The notes under the pieces are model-generated. The model had not been told where the DNA came from. It was given only the letters and a program-made list of their open reading frames with translations, and ran no database searches. From NCBI RefSeq assembly GCF_029227915.1, contig NC_079885.1:3348001-3412000 (forward strand): a stretch of DNA of 64,000 nt. The letters are read 5' to 3'. Of this stretch, positions 12,231-26,600 are shown piece after piece (positions within the stretch are counted from its first letter, which is position 1; every line of letters begins with the position of its first letter). The position numbers and the translations under genes were made by a program. This DNA comes from Hydractinia symbiolongicarpus. Lineage: Eukaryota; Cnidaria; Hydrozoa; Anthoathecata; Hydractiniidae.

Positions 12231-14600
12231 TTATTTCTTGGGTCCAATTGTCTCACTTATCACATTTATAAAGTCACAGTCCAAAATCAGTTCAATTAAG
12301 TCCCACAGTCAATCGTTTTACTGTTAAAAGCGATACAACCTAGTATTACCAGAAAAATATCACTTAATACATGTTGGTACGAATATGTGACGCAACCGTT
12401 GTAACTCAAACGGACTGATACCGGTAGAAAGTCATTGAAATGTAGTTTTTGAAACTGCCTCTATTTCTTCAACGCGCGCTAACGGCCAGGATTGGTTCCA
12501 CAGTAAGAATTGACTTATTTATCTAAACTTTAAAATGAAGTACTACCACAGCGCCCAGTGAAATCGGTAAATTCCAGCAATCATGTCAAATTAAGAAGAA
12601 TAATACTTCTTGGGTGCAATTTTCTCACTTATCACATTTATAAGGTCACAGTCCAAAATCAGTTCAATTAAGTCCCACAGCCAATCGTTTCACTGTTAAA
12701 AGCGATACAACCTAGTAATACCAGAAAGATATCACTAAATACATGTTGGTACGAATATGTGACGCAACCGCTGTAACTCAAACGGACTGATACCGTTAGA
12801 AAGTCATTGAAATGTAGTTTTTGAAACTGCCTCTATTTCTTCAACGGGCACTACCGGCCAGGATTGGTCCCAAAGTAAAAAAAGACTTGTTTATCTAAAT
12901 TTTTAAATGAAGCGCCCCAAACAGCGACCAGTGTAATCGCTGAGTTCCGGCAATCATGTCAAATTAAGAAAAATGTTATTTCTTTGGTGCAATTGTCTCA
13001 CTTATCACATTTAGAAAGTCACAGTCGAAAATCAGTTCAATTAAGTACCACAGTCAATCGTTTCACTGTTAAAAGCGATGCAACCTAGTAATATTCGAAT
13101 ACTACCGCTAAATACATGTTGGTACGAATATGTGACGCAACAGTTGTAACTCAAACGGATTTATACTGCCAGAAAGTCAATGAAATGTAGTCTTTGAAAC
13201 TGTTCCTCTTTATTCAGCGCGTGCTAACGGCCAGGATTGGTCCCACAGTAAAAAATGACTTATTTTATATAAATTTTTAAGTGAAAGGCTACCATAGGGC
13301 CGAGTGTAATCGCTGAATTCCAGCAATCATGTCAAATTAAGAAGAATGTTATTCCTTGGAGTCCAATTGGCTCATTTATCACATTTATAAGGTCACAGTA
13401 CAGAATCACTTCAATTAAGTCCCGCAGTCAATCGTTTCACTGTCAAAAGCAATACAACTTAGTATTATCGGAAAAAAATCACTAAGTACATGTTGGTACT
13501 AATACGTGACGCAACAGATGTAACTTAAGCGGATTGACACCGTTAGAAAGTCAATGAAATGTAGTTTTTGAAAATGTTTCTATTTTTTCAGCGCGTGCTA
13601 ACGGCTAGGATTGGTCCCACAGTACAAAATGATTTATTTATCTAAACTTTTATATAAAGCGCTACCACAGCGCCCATCGATATCGGTAAATTCCAGCAAT
13701 CATGTCAAATTAAGAAGAATGTTATTTCTTGGGTCCAATTGTCTCACTTATCACATTTAGAAAGTCACAGTCGAAAATCAGTTCAATTAAGTCCCACAGT
13801 CAATCGTTTCACTGTTAAAAGCTATACAACCTAGTATTACCAGAAAAAGATCACTTAATACATGTTAGTACGAATATGTGACGCAACCGTTGTAACTCAA
13901 ACGGACTGATACCATTAGAAAGTCATTGAAATGTAGTTTTTGAAACTGCTTCTATTTTTTCAAAGCGCTACCGGCCAGGATTGGTCCCACAGTAAAAAAG
14001 ACTTATTTATCTAAATTTTTAAATGAAGCGCTCTAAACAGCGACCAGTGTAATCGCTGAGTTCCGGCAATCATGTCACATTAAGAAGAATGTTATTTCTT
14101 GGTGTCCATTTCGCTCACTTATCACATTTATAAGGTCACAGTCCAAAGTTACTTCAATTAAGTCCGAGAATCAATCGTTTCACTGTCAAAAGCAGTACAA
14201 CTTAGTAATATCGGAAAAAAATCACTAAATACATGTTGGTACGAATACGTGACGCAACCGTTGTAACTCAAGCGGATTGATACCGTTAGAAAGTCATTGA
14301 AATGTAGTTTTTAAAACTGTCTCTATTTCTTTAGTGCGCGATAACGGCTAGGATTGGTCCCACAGTAAGAAATGACTTATTTATCTAAATTTTTAAATGA
14401 AGTGCTACCACAACGCCCAGTGTAATCGCTGAGTTCCGGCAATCGTGTCAAATTAAGAAGAATGTTATTCCTTGGAGTTCAATTGACTCATTTATCACAT
14501 TTATAAGGTCACAGTCCAGAATCACTTCAATTAAGTCCCACAGTCAATCGTTTCACTGTTAAAAGCGATACAACTTAGTAATATCGGAAACAAATCACTA
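12231..14600 (+). repeat. Displaced third copy of part of the 11-mer HOR
   Basis: 12,591-13,440 aligns with 5,521-6,370 at an offset of 7,070 bp (19 monomers). From about 13,500 the best match switches to an offset of about 6,697 bp (18 monomers) and continues to about 14,530. This copy therefore lacks one monomer (the 6,375-6,745 equivalent). A shared variant is GACGCAACAGATGTAACTTA (about 6,811 and 13,508, one base different just after). It has more private substitutions than copies 1 and 2 have relative to each other. Confidence 0.8.
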
Positions 14601-17600
14601 AATACATGTTGGTACGAACATGTCACGCAGCTGTTTTAACTCAAACGGATTGACACTGTTAGAAAGTCAATGAAATGTAGTTTTTGAAAGTGTTTCTATT
14701 TCTTCAACGCGCGCTCACGCCTAGGTTTGGTCCCACAGTACAAAATGACTTATTTATCTAAACTTTTAAAAAAAACGCTACCACAGCGCCCAGCGAAATC
14801 GGTAAATTCCAGCAATCATGTCAAATTAAGAAGAATGTTTTTCCTTGGGTCCAATTGTTTCATTTATCACATTTTTGAGGTCAAAGTCCAAAATCAGTTC
14901 AATTAAGTCCCAAAGTCAATTCTTTCACTGTTAAAAGCGATGCAACCTAGTAAAATCAGAAAAATATTGCTAAATACATGTTCGTACGAATATGTGACGC
15001 AACCCTTGTAGTTGAAACGAAATGATACCGTTAGAAAGTCAATGAAATGTAGTATTTAAAACTGTCTCTATTTTTTCAACGCGCTCTAACGGCTAGGATT
15101 GGTCCCACAGTACAAAATGACTTACTTATCTAAACTTTTTTATAAAACGATACCACAGCGCCCAGCGAAATCGGTAAATTTCAGCAATCATGTCAAATTA
15201 AGAAGAATGTTTTTCCTTGGGTCCAATTGTTTCATTTATCACATTTATGAGGTCAAAGTCCAAAATCTGTTCAATGAAGTCCCACAGTCAATCCTTTCAC
15301 TGTTAAAAGCGATGCAACCTAGTAAAGTCAGAAAAATATCGCTAAATACATGTTCGCACGAATATGTGACGTAACCGTTGTAGTTGAAACGGAATGATAC
15401 CTGCAAAAAGTCAATGAAATGTAGTGTTTGAAACTGTCTCTATTTCTTCAGCGCGCGCTAACGGCTAGGATTGGTCACACAGTAAAAAAGGACTTATTTT
15501 ATAAAATATTTTAAGTGAAGCGCTACCATAGGGCCGAGTGTAATCGCTGAATTCCAGCAATCATGTCAAATTAGGAAAAATGTCATTCCTTGGAATCCAA
15601 TTGGCTCATTTATCACATTTATGAGGTCAAAGTCTAAAATCTGTTCAATTAAGTCCCACAGTCAATCCTTTCACTGTTAAAAGCGATGCAACCTAGTAAA
15701 ATCAGAAAAATATCGCTAAATGCATGTTGGTACGAATATGTGACGCAACCGTTGTTATTGAAACGGACCGATACCGTTAGAAAGTCAATGAAATGTAGTT
15801 TTTAAAACTGTCTCTCTTTCTTCAGCGCGCGCTAACGGCTAGGATTGGTCCTACAATAAGAAATGACTTATTTATCTAAATTTTTAAATGAAGTACTACC
15901 ACAGCGCCCAGTGTAATCGCTGAGTTCCGGCAATCATGTTAAATTAAGAAGAATGTTACTTCTTGCAGTCCAATTGTCTCACTTATCAAATTTTTAAGGT
16001 CACAGTCCAAGATCAGTTCAATTAAGTCCCACAGTCAATCGTTTCACTGTTAAAAGCGATACAACTTAGTAATATCGGAAACAAATCACTAAATACATGT
16101 TGGTACGAATATGTGACGCAACTGTTGTAACTCAAACGGATTGACACCGTTAGAAAGTCAATGAAATGTAGTTTTTGAAAGTGTTTCTATTTCTTCAACG
16201 CTCGCTCACGCCTAGGTTTATTCCCACAGTACAAAATGACTTATTTATCTAAACTTTTAAAAAAAACGCTACCACAGCGCCCAGCGAAATCGGTAAATTC
16301 CAGCAATCATGTCAAATTAAGAAAAATGCTATTCCTTGGGTCCAATGGTCTCATTTATCACATTTTTCAGGTCAAAGTCCGAAATCAATTCAATTAAGTC
16401 CCAAAGTCAATCCTTTCACTGTTAAAAGCGATGCAACCTAGTAAAATCAGAAAAATATCGCTAAATACATGTTCGTACGAATATGTGACGCAACCGTTGT
16501 AATTGAAACGGACTGATACCGTTAGAGAGTCAATGAAATGTTGTTTTTAAAACTGTTTCTCTTTCTTTAGCGCGGGCTAACGGCTAAGATTCGTCCCACA
16601 GTAAAAAATGACTTATTTATCTAAATTTTTAAGTGAATCCCTACCACAGCGCCCAGTGAAATCAGTAAATTCCAGCAATCATGTCAAATTAAGGAGAATG
16701 ATATTTCTTGGTTCCAATTGTCTCATTTTTCACATTTATAAGGTCACAGTCCAAAATCAGTTCAATTAAGTGCCACAGTCAATCGTTTCACTGTTAAAGG
16801 CGATACAACCTAGTATTATCAGAAAAATATCCCTTAATACATGTGGGGACGAATATGTGACTCAACAGATGTAACTCAAACGGACTCATACCGTTAGAAA
16901 TTTATTGAAAGGTACGTTCTAAAACTGTCTCTATTTCTTCAGCACGCAATAACGGCTAGGATTCGTCCCACAGTAAAAAATCACTTATTTATCTAAATTT
17001 TTAAATGAAGCGCTCCAAACAGCGACCAGTGTAATCGCTGAGTTGCGGCAATCATGTCAAATTAAGAAGAATGTCATTTCTTGGGGTCCAGTTGGCTCAC
17101 TTATCACATTTATAAGGTCACAGTCCAAAGTTACTTCAATTAAGTCCCAGAGTCAATCGTTTCACTGATAAAAGCGATACAACTTAGTAATATCGGAAAC
17201 AAATCACTAAATACATGTTGGTACGAACATGTGACGCAGCTGTTGTAACTCAAACGGATTGACACTGTTAGAAAGTCAATGAAATGTAGTTTTTGAAAGT
17301 GTTTCTATTTCTTCAACGCGCGCTCACGCCTAGGTTTGGTCCCACAGTACAAAATGACTTATTTATATAAACTTTTAAAAAAAACGCTACCACAGCGCCC
17401 AGCGAAATCGGTAAATTCCAGCAATCATGTCAAATTAAGAAGAATGTTTTTCCTTGGGTCCAATTGTTTCATTTATCACATTTTTGAGGTCAAAGTTCAA
17501 AATCAGTTCAATTAAGTCCCAAAGTCAATTCTTTCACTGTTAAAAGCGATGCAACCAAGTAAAATCAGAAAAATATCGCTAAATACATGTTCGTACGAAT

Positions 17601-20600
17601 ATGTGACGCAACCGTTGTAGTTGAAACGGAATGATACCGTTAGAAAGTCAATGAAATGTAGTATTTAAAACTGTCTCTATTTTTTCAACGCGCGCTAACG
17701 GCTGGGATTGGTCCCACAGTACAAAATGACTTACTTATCTAAACTTTTTTATAAAACGATACCACAGCGCCCAGCGAAATCGGTAAATTTCAGCAATCAT
17801 GTCAAATTAAGAAGAATGTTTTTCCTTGGGTCCAATTGTTTCATTTATCACATTTATGAGGTCAAAGTCCAAAATCTGTTCAATTAAGTCCCACAGTCAA
17901 TCCTTTCACTGTTAAAAGCGATGCAACCTAGTAAAGTCAGAAAAATATCGCTAAATACATGTTCGTACGAATATGTGACGCAACCGTTGTTAGTGAAACG
18001 GAATGATACCGTTAGAAAGTCAATGAAATGTAGTTTTTAAAACTGTCTCTCTTTCTTCAACGCTCGCTCACGCCTAGGTTTGGTCCCACAGTACAAAATG
18101 ACTTATTTATCTAAACTTTTAAGAAAAACGCTACCACAGCGCCCAGCGAAATCGATAAATTCCAGCAATCATGTCAAATTAAGAAAAATGCTATTCCTTG
18201 GGTCCAATGGTCTTATTTATCACATTTTTCATGTCAAAGTCCGAAATCAATTCAATTAAGTCCCAAAGTCAATCCTTTCACTGTTAAAAGCGATGCAACC
18301 TAGTAAAATCAGAAAAATATCGCTAAATACATGTTCGTACGAATATGTGACGCAACCGTTGTAATTGAAACGGACTAATACCGTTAGAGAGTCAATGAAA
18401 TGTTGTTTTTAAAACTGTTTCTCTTTCTTTAGCGCGGGCTAACGGCTAAGATTCGTCACACAGTAAAAAATGACTTATTTACCTAAATTTTTAAGTGAAT
18501 CCCTACCACAGCGCCCAGTGAAATCAGTAAATTCCAGCAATCATGTCAAATTAAGGAGAATGATATTTCTTGGTTCCAATTGTCTCACTTTTCACATTTA
18601 TAAGGTCACAGTCCAAAATCAGTTCAATTAAGTGCCACAGTCAATCGTTTCACTGTTAAAAGCGATACAACCTAGTATTATCAGAAAAATATCCCTTAAT
18701 ACATGTGGGGACGAATATGTGACTCAACAGATGTAACTCAAACGGACTCATACCGTTAGAAATTTATTGAAACATACCTTCTAAAACTGTCTCTATTTCT
18801 TCAGCACGCAATAACGGCTAGGATTCGTCCCACAGTAAAAAATCACTTATTTATCTAAATTTTTAAATGAAGCGCTCCAAACAGCGACCAGTGTAATCGC
18901 TGAGTTGCGGCAATCATGTCAAATTAAGAAGAATGTCATTTCTTGGGGTCCAGTTGGCTCACTTATCACATTTATAAGGTCACAGTCCAAAGTTACTTCA
19001 ATTAAGTCCCAGAGTCAATCGTTTCACTGTTAAAAGCGATATAACTCAATAATATCGGACGAATATCACTAAATACATGTTGGTACGAATATGTGACGTA
19101 ACCGTTGTAGGTGAAACGGACTGATACCTTTAAAAGGTCAATGAAATGTAGTGTTTGAAACTGTCTCTATTTCTCCAGCGCGCGCTAACGGCTAGGATTG
19201 GTCCCACAGTAAAAAAGGACTTATTTTATAAAAATTTTTAAGTAAAGCGCTACCATAGGGCCGAGTGTAATCGCTGAATTCCAGCAATCATGTCAAATTA
19301 AGAAGAATGTTCTTCCTTGGAGTCCAATGGGCTCATCTATCACATTTATAAGGTCAAAGTCCAAAATCTGTTCAATTAAGTCCCACAGTCAATCCTTTCA
19401 CTGTTAAAAGCGATGCAACCTAGTAAAGTCAGAAAAATATCGCTAAATACATGTTCGTACGAATATGTGACGCAACCGTTGTTATTGAAACGGAATGATA
19501 CCGTTAGAAAGTCAATGAAATGTAGTTTTTAAAACTGTCTCTCTTTCTTTAGCGCGCGCTAACGGCTAGGATTGGTCCTACAGTAAGAAATGACTTATTT
19601 ATCTAAATTTTTAAATGAAGTACTACCACAGCGCCCAGTGTAATCGCTGAGTTCCGGCAATCATGTCAAATTAAGAAGAATGTTACTTCTTGCAGTCCAA
19701 TTGTCTCACTTATCAAATTTTTAAGGTCACAGTCCAAGATCAGTTCAATTAAGTCCCACAGTCAATCGTTTCACTGTTAAAAGCGATACAACTTAGTAAT
19801 ATCGGAAACAAATCACTAAATACATGTTGGTACGAATATGTGACTCAACAGATGTAACTCAAACGGACTCATACCGTTAGAAATTTATTGAAACGTACCT
19901 TCTAAAACTGTCTCTATTTCTTCAGCACGCAATAACGGCTAGGATTCGTCCCACAGTAAAAAATCACTTATTTATCTAAATTTTTAAATGAAGCGCTCCA
20001 AACAGCGACCAGTGTAATCGCTGAGTTGCGGCAATCATGTCAAATTAAGAAGAATGTCATTTCTTGGGGTCCAGTTGGCTCACTTATCACATTTATAAGG
20101 TCACAGTCCAAAGTTACTTCAATTAAGTCCCAGAGTCAATCGTTTCACTGTTAAAAGCGATATAACTCAATAATATCGGACGAATATCACTAAATACATG
20201 TTGGTACGAATATGTGACGTAACCGTTGTAGGTGAAACGGACTGATACCTTTAAAAGGTCAATGAAATGTAGTGTTTGAAACTGTCTCTATTTCTCCAGC
20301 GCGCGCTAACGGCTAGGATTGGTCCCACAGTAAAAAAGGACTTATTTTATAAAAATTTTTAAGTGAAGCGCTACCATAGGGCCGAGTGTAATCGCTGATT
20401 TCCAGCAATCATGTCAAATTAAGAAGAATGTTACTTCTTGCAGTCCAATTGTCTCACTTATCAAATTTTTAAAGTCACAGTCCAAGATCAGTTCAATTAA
20501 GTCCCACAGTCAATCGTTTCACTGTTAAAAGCGATACAACTTAGTAATATCGGAAACAAATCACTAAATACACGTTGGTACGAATATGTGACACAACCGT
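14601..20600 (+). repeat. Satellite segment with nested 7-, 5- and 3-monomer periods
   Basis: Three overlapping duplications are visible. The block from about 14,600 to 15,350 recurs from about 17,210 (offset 2,609, 7 monomers). The block from about 16,196 to 17,120 recurs from about 18,058 (offset 1,862, 5 monomers; shared CAACGCTCGCTCACGCC). The block from about 18,721 to 19,270 recurs from about 19,842 (offset 1,121, 3 monomers; shared GACTCAACAGATGTAAC and GTTGTAGGTGAAACGG). Many monomers carry TTCGTACGAA in place of TTGGTACGAA at the dyad centre. Confidence 0.8.
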
Positions 20601-23600
20601 TGTAACTCAAACAGATTTATACCGCCAGAAAGTCAATGAAATGTAGTGTTTGAAACTGTCCCTATTTCTTCAGCGCGCGCTAACGGTTGGGATTGGTCCC
20701 ACAGTAAAAAAAACTTATTTTATAAAAATTTTTAAGTGAAGCGCTACCATAGGGCCGAGTGTAATCGCTGAATTCCAGCAATCATGTAAAGTTAGGAAAA
20801 ATGTTATTCCTTGGAATCCAATTGGCTCAATTATTACATTTATAAGGTCACAGTCCGGAATCATTTCAATTAAGTCCCACAGTCAATCGTTTCACTTTCA
20901 AAAGCAATACAACTTAGTAATAATGGAAAAAATTCACTAAATACATGTTGATACGAATATGTCACGCAACCGTGGTAGTTGAAACGCACTAATACCGTTA
21001 GAAAGTCAATGAAATGTAGTATTTGAAATTGTCTCTATTTCTTCAGCGCGCGCTAACGGCTAGGATTGGTCCCACAGTAAAAAAGTACTTATTTTATAAA
21101 AATTTTTATGTGAAGCGCTACCATTGGGCCGAGTGTAATCGCTGAATTGCAGCAATCATGCCAAATTAGGAAGAATGTGATTCCTTGGAGTCCAATTTGC
21201 TCATTTATCACATTTATAAGGTCGCAGTCCACACTCACTTCAATTAAGTCCCACAGTCAATCGTTTCACTGTTAAAAGCAATACAACTTAGTAATATCGG
21301 AAAAAAATCACTAATTACATGTTGGTACGAATATGTGATTTAACCATTGTAACTCAAACGGACTCATACCGTTAGAAATTCATTGCACGTACCTTCTAAA
21401 ACTGTCTCTATTTCTTCAGCACGCAATAACGGCTAGGATTCGTCCCACAGTAAAAAATCACTTATTTATCTAATTTTTAAATGAAGCGCTCTAAACAGCG
21501 ACCAGTGTAATCGCTGAGTTGCGGCAATCATGTCAAATTAAGAAGAATGTCATTTCTTGGGGTCCAGTTGGCTCATTTATCACATTTATAAGGTCACAGT
21601 CTAGAATCACTTCAATTAAGTCCCACAGTCAATCGTTTCACTGTCAAAAGCAATACAACTTTGTAATAATGGAAAAAATTCACTAAATACATGTTGGTAC
21701 GAATATGTGACGCAACCGTTGTAGTTGAAAGGAACTAATACCGTAAGAAAGTCAATGAAATGTAGTATTTGAAACTGTCTCTATTTCATCAGCGCGCGCT
21801 AACGGCTAGGATTGGTCCCACAGTAAAAAATGACTTATTTTATCTAAATTTTTAAGTGAAGCGCTACCATTGGGCCGAGTGTAATCGCTGAATTGCAGTA
21901 ATCATGTCAAATTAATAAGAATGTGATTCCTTCGAGTCCAATTGGCTCATTTATCACATTTATAAGGTCGCAGTCCAGAATCACTTCAATTATGTCCCAC
22001 AGTCAATCGTTTCATTGTTAAAAGCGATGCAACCTAGTAATATCCGAGTACTATCGCTAAATACATGTTGGTACGAATATGTGACGCAACCGTTGTAACT
22101 CAAACGGATTTACACAACCAGAAGGTCAATGAAATGTAGTCTTTGAAACTGTTCCTATTTATTCGGCGCGTGCTAACGGCCAGGATTGGTCCCACAGTAA
22201 AAACTGACTTATTTTATATAAATTTTCAAGTGAAGCGCTACCTTAGGGCCGAGTGTAATCGCTGAATTCCAGCAATCATGTCAAATTAAGAAGAATGTTC
22301 TTCCTTGGAGTCCAATTGGCTCATTTATTACATTTATAAGGTCACAGTACAGAATTACTTCAATTAAGACCCACAGTCAATCGTTTCACTGTCAAAAGCA
22401 ATACAACTTAGTAATATCGGAAAAGAATCACTAAATACATGTTGGTTCGAATACGTGACGCAACCGTTTTAAGTTAAGCAGATTGACACCGTTAGAAAGT
22501 CAATAAAATGTAGTTTTTGAAACTGTCTCCATTTCTTCAGCGCGCACTAACGGCTAGGATTGGTCCAACAGTAAAAAAGGACTTATTTTATAAAAATTTT
22601 TAAGTGAAGCGCTACCACAGCAATCATGTCAAATTAAGACGAATGTTATTTCTTGGGTCCAATTGTCTCATTTATCACATTTTTGTGGTCAAAGTCCAAA
22701 ATCAGTTCAATTAAGTCCCACAGTCAATCCTTTCACTGTTAAAAACGATACAACCTAGTAAAATCAGAAAAATATCGATAAATACATGATGGTACGAATA
22801 TGTTACGCAACCGTTGTAATTGAAACGGACTGATACCCTTAGAGAGTCAATGAAATGTAGTTTTAAAAACTGTTTCTCTTTCTTCAGCGCGGGCTAACGG
22901 CTAGGATTGGTCCCACCGTAGAAAATGACTTATTTATCTAAATTTTTAAGTGAATCCCTACCACAGCGCCCAGTGAGATCACTAAATTCCAGCAATCATG
23001 TCAAATTAAGAATAATGATAATTCTTGGTTCCAGTTGTCTCACTTATAATATTTATAAGGTCACAGTCCAAAATCAGTTCAATTAAGTGCGACAGTCAAT
23101 CGTTTCACTGTTAAAAGCGATACAACCTAGTATTATCAGAAAAATATCCCTAAATACATGTGGTGACGAATATGTGACTCAACCGATGTAACTCAAACGG
23201 ACTCATACCGTTAGAAATTCATTGAAACGTACCTTCTAAAACTGTCTCTATTTTTTCAGCGTGCGATAACGGCTAGGATTCCTCCCACAGTAAAAAATCA
23301 CTTATTTATCTAAATTTTTAAATGAAGCGCTCCAAACAGCGACCAGTGTAATCGCTGAGTTGCGGCAATCATGTCAAATTAAGAAGAATGTCATTTCTTG
23401 AGGTCCAGTTGGCTCACTTATCACATTTATAAGGTCACAGTCCAAAGTTACTTCAATTAAGTCCCAGAGTCAATCGTTTCACTGTTAAAAGCGATGTAAC
23501 TCAATAATATCGGAAGAATATCACTAAAAACATGTTGGCGCGAATATGTGACGCAACCGCTGTAACTCAAACGGATTGATACCGCCAAGAAGTCAATGAA

Positions 23601-26600
23601 ATGTAGTTTTTGAGAATGTCTCTATTTCTTCAGCGCGTGCTAACGGTCAGGATTAGTCCCACAGTAAAAAAAGACTTATTTATCTAAATTTTAAATAAAG
23701 CGCTACCATAGGGCCGAGTGTAATCGCTGAATTCCAGCAATCATGTCAAATTAAGAAGAATGTTATCCCTTGGAGTCCAATTGGCTCATTTATCACATTT
23801 ATAAGGTCACAGTACAGAATCACTTCAATTAAGTCCCACAGTCAATCCTTTCACTGTCAAAAGCAATACAACTTAGTAATATCGGAAAAAAATCACTAAA
23901 TACATGTTGGTACGAATACGTGACGCAACCGTTGTAACTTAAGCAGATTGACACCGTTAGAGAGTCAATGAAATGTAGTTTTTAAAACTGTTTCTCTTTC
24001 TTCAGCGCGCGATAACGGCTAGGATTCGTCCCACAGTAAAAAATAACTGATTTATCTAAATTTTTTAATGAAGCGCTCCAAACAGCGACCAGTGTAATCG
24101 CTGAGTTGCGGCAATCATGTCAAATTAAGGAGAATGATATTTCTTGGTTCCAATTGTCTCACTTTTCACATTTACAAGGTCACAGTCCAAAATCAGTTTA
24201 CTTAAGTGCCACAGTCAATCGTTTCACTGTTAAAAGCGATACAACCTAGTATTATCAGAAAAATATCCCTTAATACATGTGGGGACGAATATGTGACTCA
24301 ACCGATGTAACTCAAACGGACTCATACCGTTAGAAATTCATTGCACGTACCTTCTAAAACTGTCTCTATTTCTTCAGCACGCAATAACGGCTAGGATTCG
24401 TCCCACAGTAAAAAATCACTTATTTATCTAATTTTTAAATGAAGCGCTCTAAACAGCGACCAGTGTCATCGCTGAGTTGCGGCAATCATGTCAAATTAAG
24501 AAGAATGTCATTTCTTGGGGTCCAGTTGGCTCATTTATCACATTTATAAGGTCACAGTCCAGAATCACTTCAATTAAGTCCCACAGTCAATCGTTTCACT
24601 GTCAAAAGCAATACAACTTTGTAATAATGGAAAAAATTCACTAAATACATTTTGGTACGAATATGTGACGCAACCGTTGTAGTTGAAACGAACTAATACC
24701 GTTAGAAAGTCAATGAAATGTAGTATTTGAAACTGTCTCTATTTCATCAGCGCGCGCTAACGGCTAGGATTGGTCTGACAGTAAAAAATGACTTATTTTA
24801 TCTAAATTTTTAAGTGAAGCGCTACCATTGGGCCGAGTGTAATCGCTGAATTGCAGCAATCATGTCAAATTAAGAAGAATGTGATTCCTTCGAGTCCAAT
24901 TGGCTCATTTATCACATTTATAAGGTCGCAGTCCAGAATCACTTCAATTAAGTCCCACAGTCAATCGTTTCACTGTTAAAAGCGATACAACTTAGTAATA
25001 TCGGAAAAAAATCATTAATTACATGTTGGTACGAATATGTGATTCAACCGTTCTAACTCAAATGGACCCATAGCGTTAGAAATTCATTGAATTACCGTCT
25101 AAAACTGTCTCTATTTCCTCAGCGCGCGATAACGGCTAGGATTCGTCCCACAGTAAAAAATGACTTATTTATCTAAATTTTTTAATGAAGCGCTCCAAAC
25201 CGCGACCAGTGTAATCGCTGAGTTGCGACAATCATGTCAAATTAAGAAGAATGTCATTTTTGGGGGTCCAGTTGGCTCACTTAGCACATTTATAAGGTCA
25301 CAGTCCAGAATCACTTCAATTAAGTCCCACAGACAATCGTTTCACTGTTAAAAGCGATACAACTTAGTAATATCGGAAAAAAATCACTAAACACATGTTG
25401 GTACAAATATGTGACGCAACCGTTGTAAGTCAAGCGGATTGACCCCGTTAAAAAGTCAATGAAATGTTGTTTTTAAAAATGTTTTTATTTCTTCAACGCG
25501 CGCTAACGGCTAGGATTGTTCCCGCAGTACAAAATGACTTATATATCTAAACTTTTAAATAAAACGCTACCACAGCGCCTAGCGAAATCAGTAAATTCCA
25601 GCAATCATGTCAAATTAAAAAGAATGTTATTCCTTGGGTCCAATTGTCTCATTTATCACATTTATAAGATTACAGTCGAAAATAAGTTCAATTAAGTCCC
25701 GCAGTCAATCGTTTCACTGTTAAAAGCGATGCAACCTAGTAATATCCGAATACTATCGCTAAATACATGTTGGTATGAATATGTGACACAACCGTTGTAA
25801 CTCAAACAGATTTATACCGCCAGAAAGTCAATGAAATGTAGTGTTTGAAACTGTTCCTATTTATTCGGCGCGTGCTAACGGCCAGGATTGGTCCCACAGT
25901 AAAAACTGACTTATTTTATATAAATTTTCAAGTGAAGCGCTACCTTAGGGCCGAGTGTAATCGCTGAATTCCAGCAATCATGTCAAATTAAGAAGAATGT
26001 TCTTCCTTGGAGTCCAATTGGCTCATTTATTACATTTATAAGGTCACAGTACAGAATTACTTCAATTAAGACCCACAGTCAATCGTTTCACTGTCAAAAG
26101 CAATACAACTTAGTAATATCGGAAAAGAATCACTAAATACATGTTGGTACGAATACGTGACGCAACCGTTGTAAGTTAAGCATATTGACACCGTTAGAAA
26201 GTCAATAAAATGTAGTTTTTGAAACTGTCTCCATTTCTTCAGCGCGCACTAACGGCTAGGATTGGTCCCACAGTAAAGAAAGACTTATTTATCTAAATTT
26301 TAAATAAAGCGCTACCATAGGGCCGAGTGTAATCGCTGAATTCCAGCAATCATGTCAAATTAAGAAGAATGTTATCCCTTGGAGTCCAATTGGCTCATTT
26401 ATCACATTTATAAGGTCACAGTACAGAATCACTTCAATTAAGTCCCACAGTCAATCGTTTCACTGTCAAAAGCAATACAACTTAGTAATATCGGAAAAAA
26501 ATCAATAAATACATGTTGGTACGAATACGTGAAGCAACCGTTGTAACTCGAACGGTATTGTACCGCCATAAGGTCAATGAAATGTAGTCTTTGAAACTGT

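Noticed and set aside
15099-15374. 91-codon open frame as a gene
   Set aside because: It lies wholly in satellite monomers, has no recognisable domain, and equivalent frames in adjacent monomers are broken by stops.
25140-25160. Pol III B-box in GGATTCGTCCC, suggesting tRNA or SINE ancestry
   Set aside because: Several mismatches to the B-box core, no A-box upstream at suitable spacing, and no cloverleaf potential seen.
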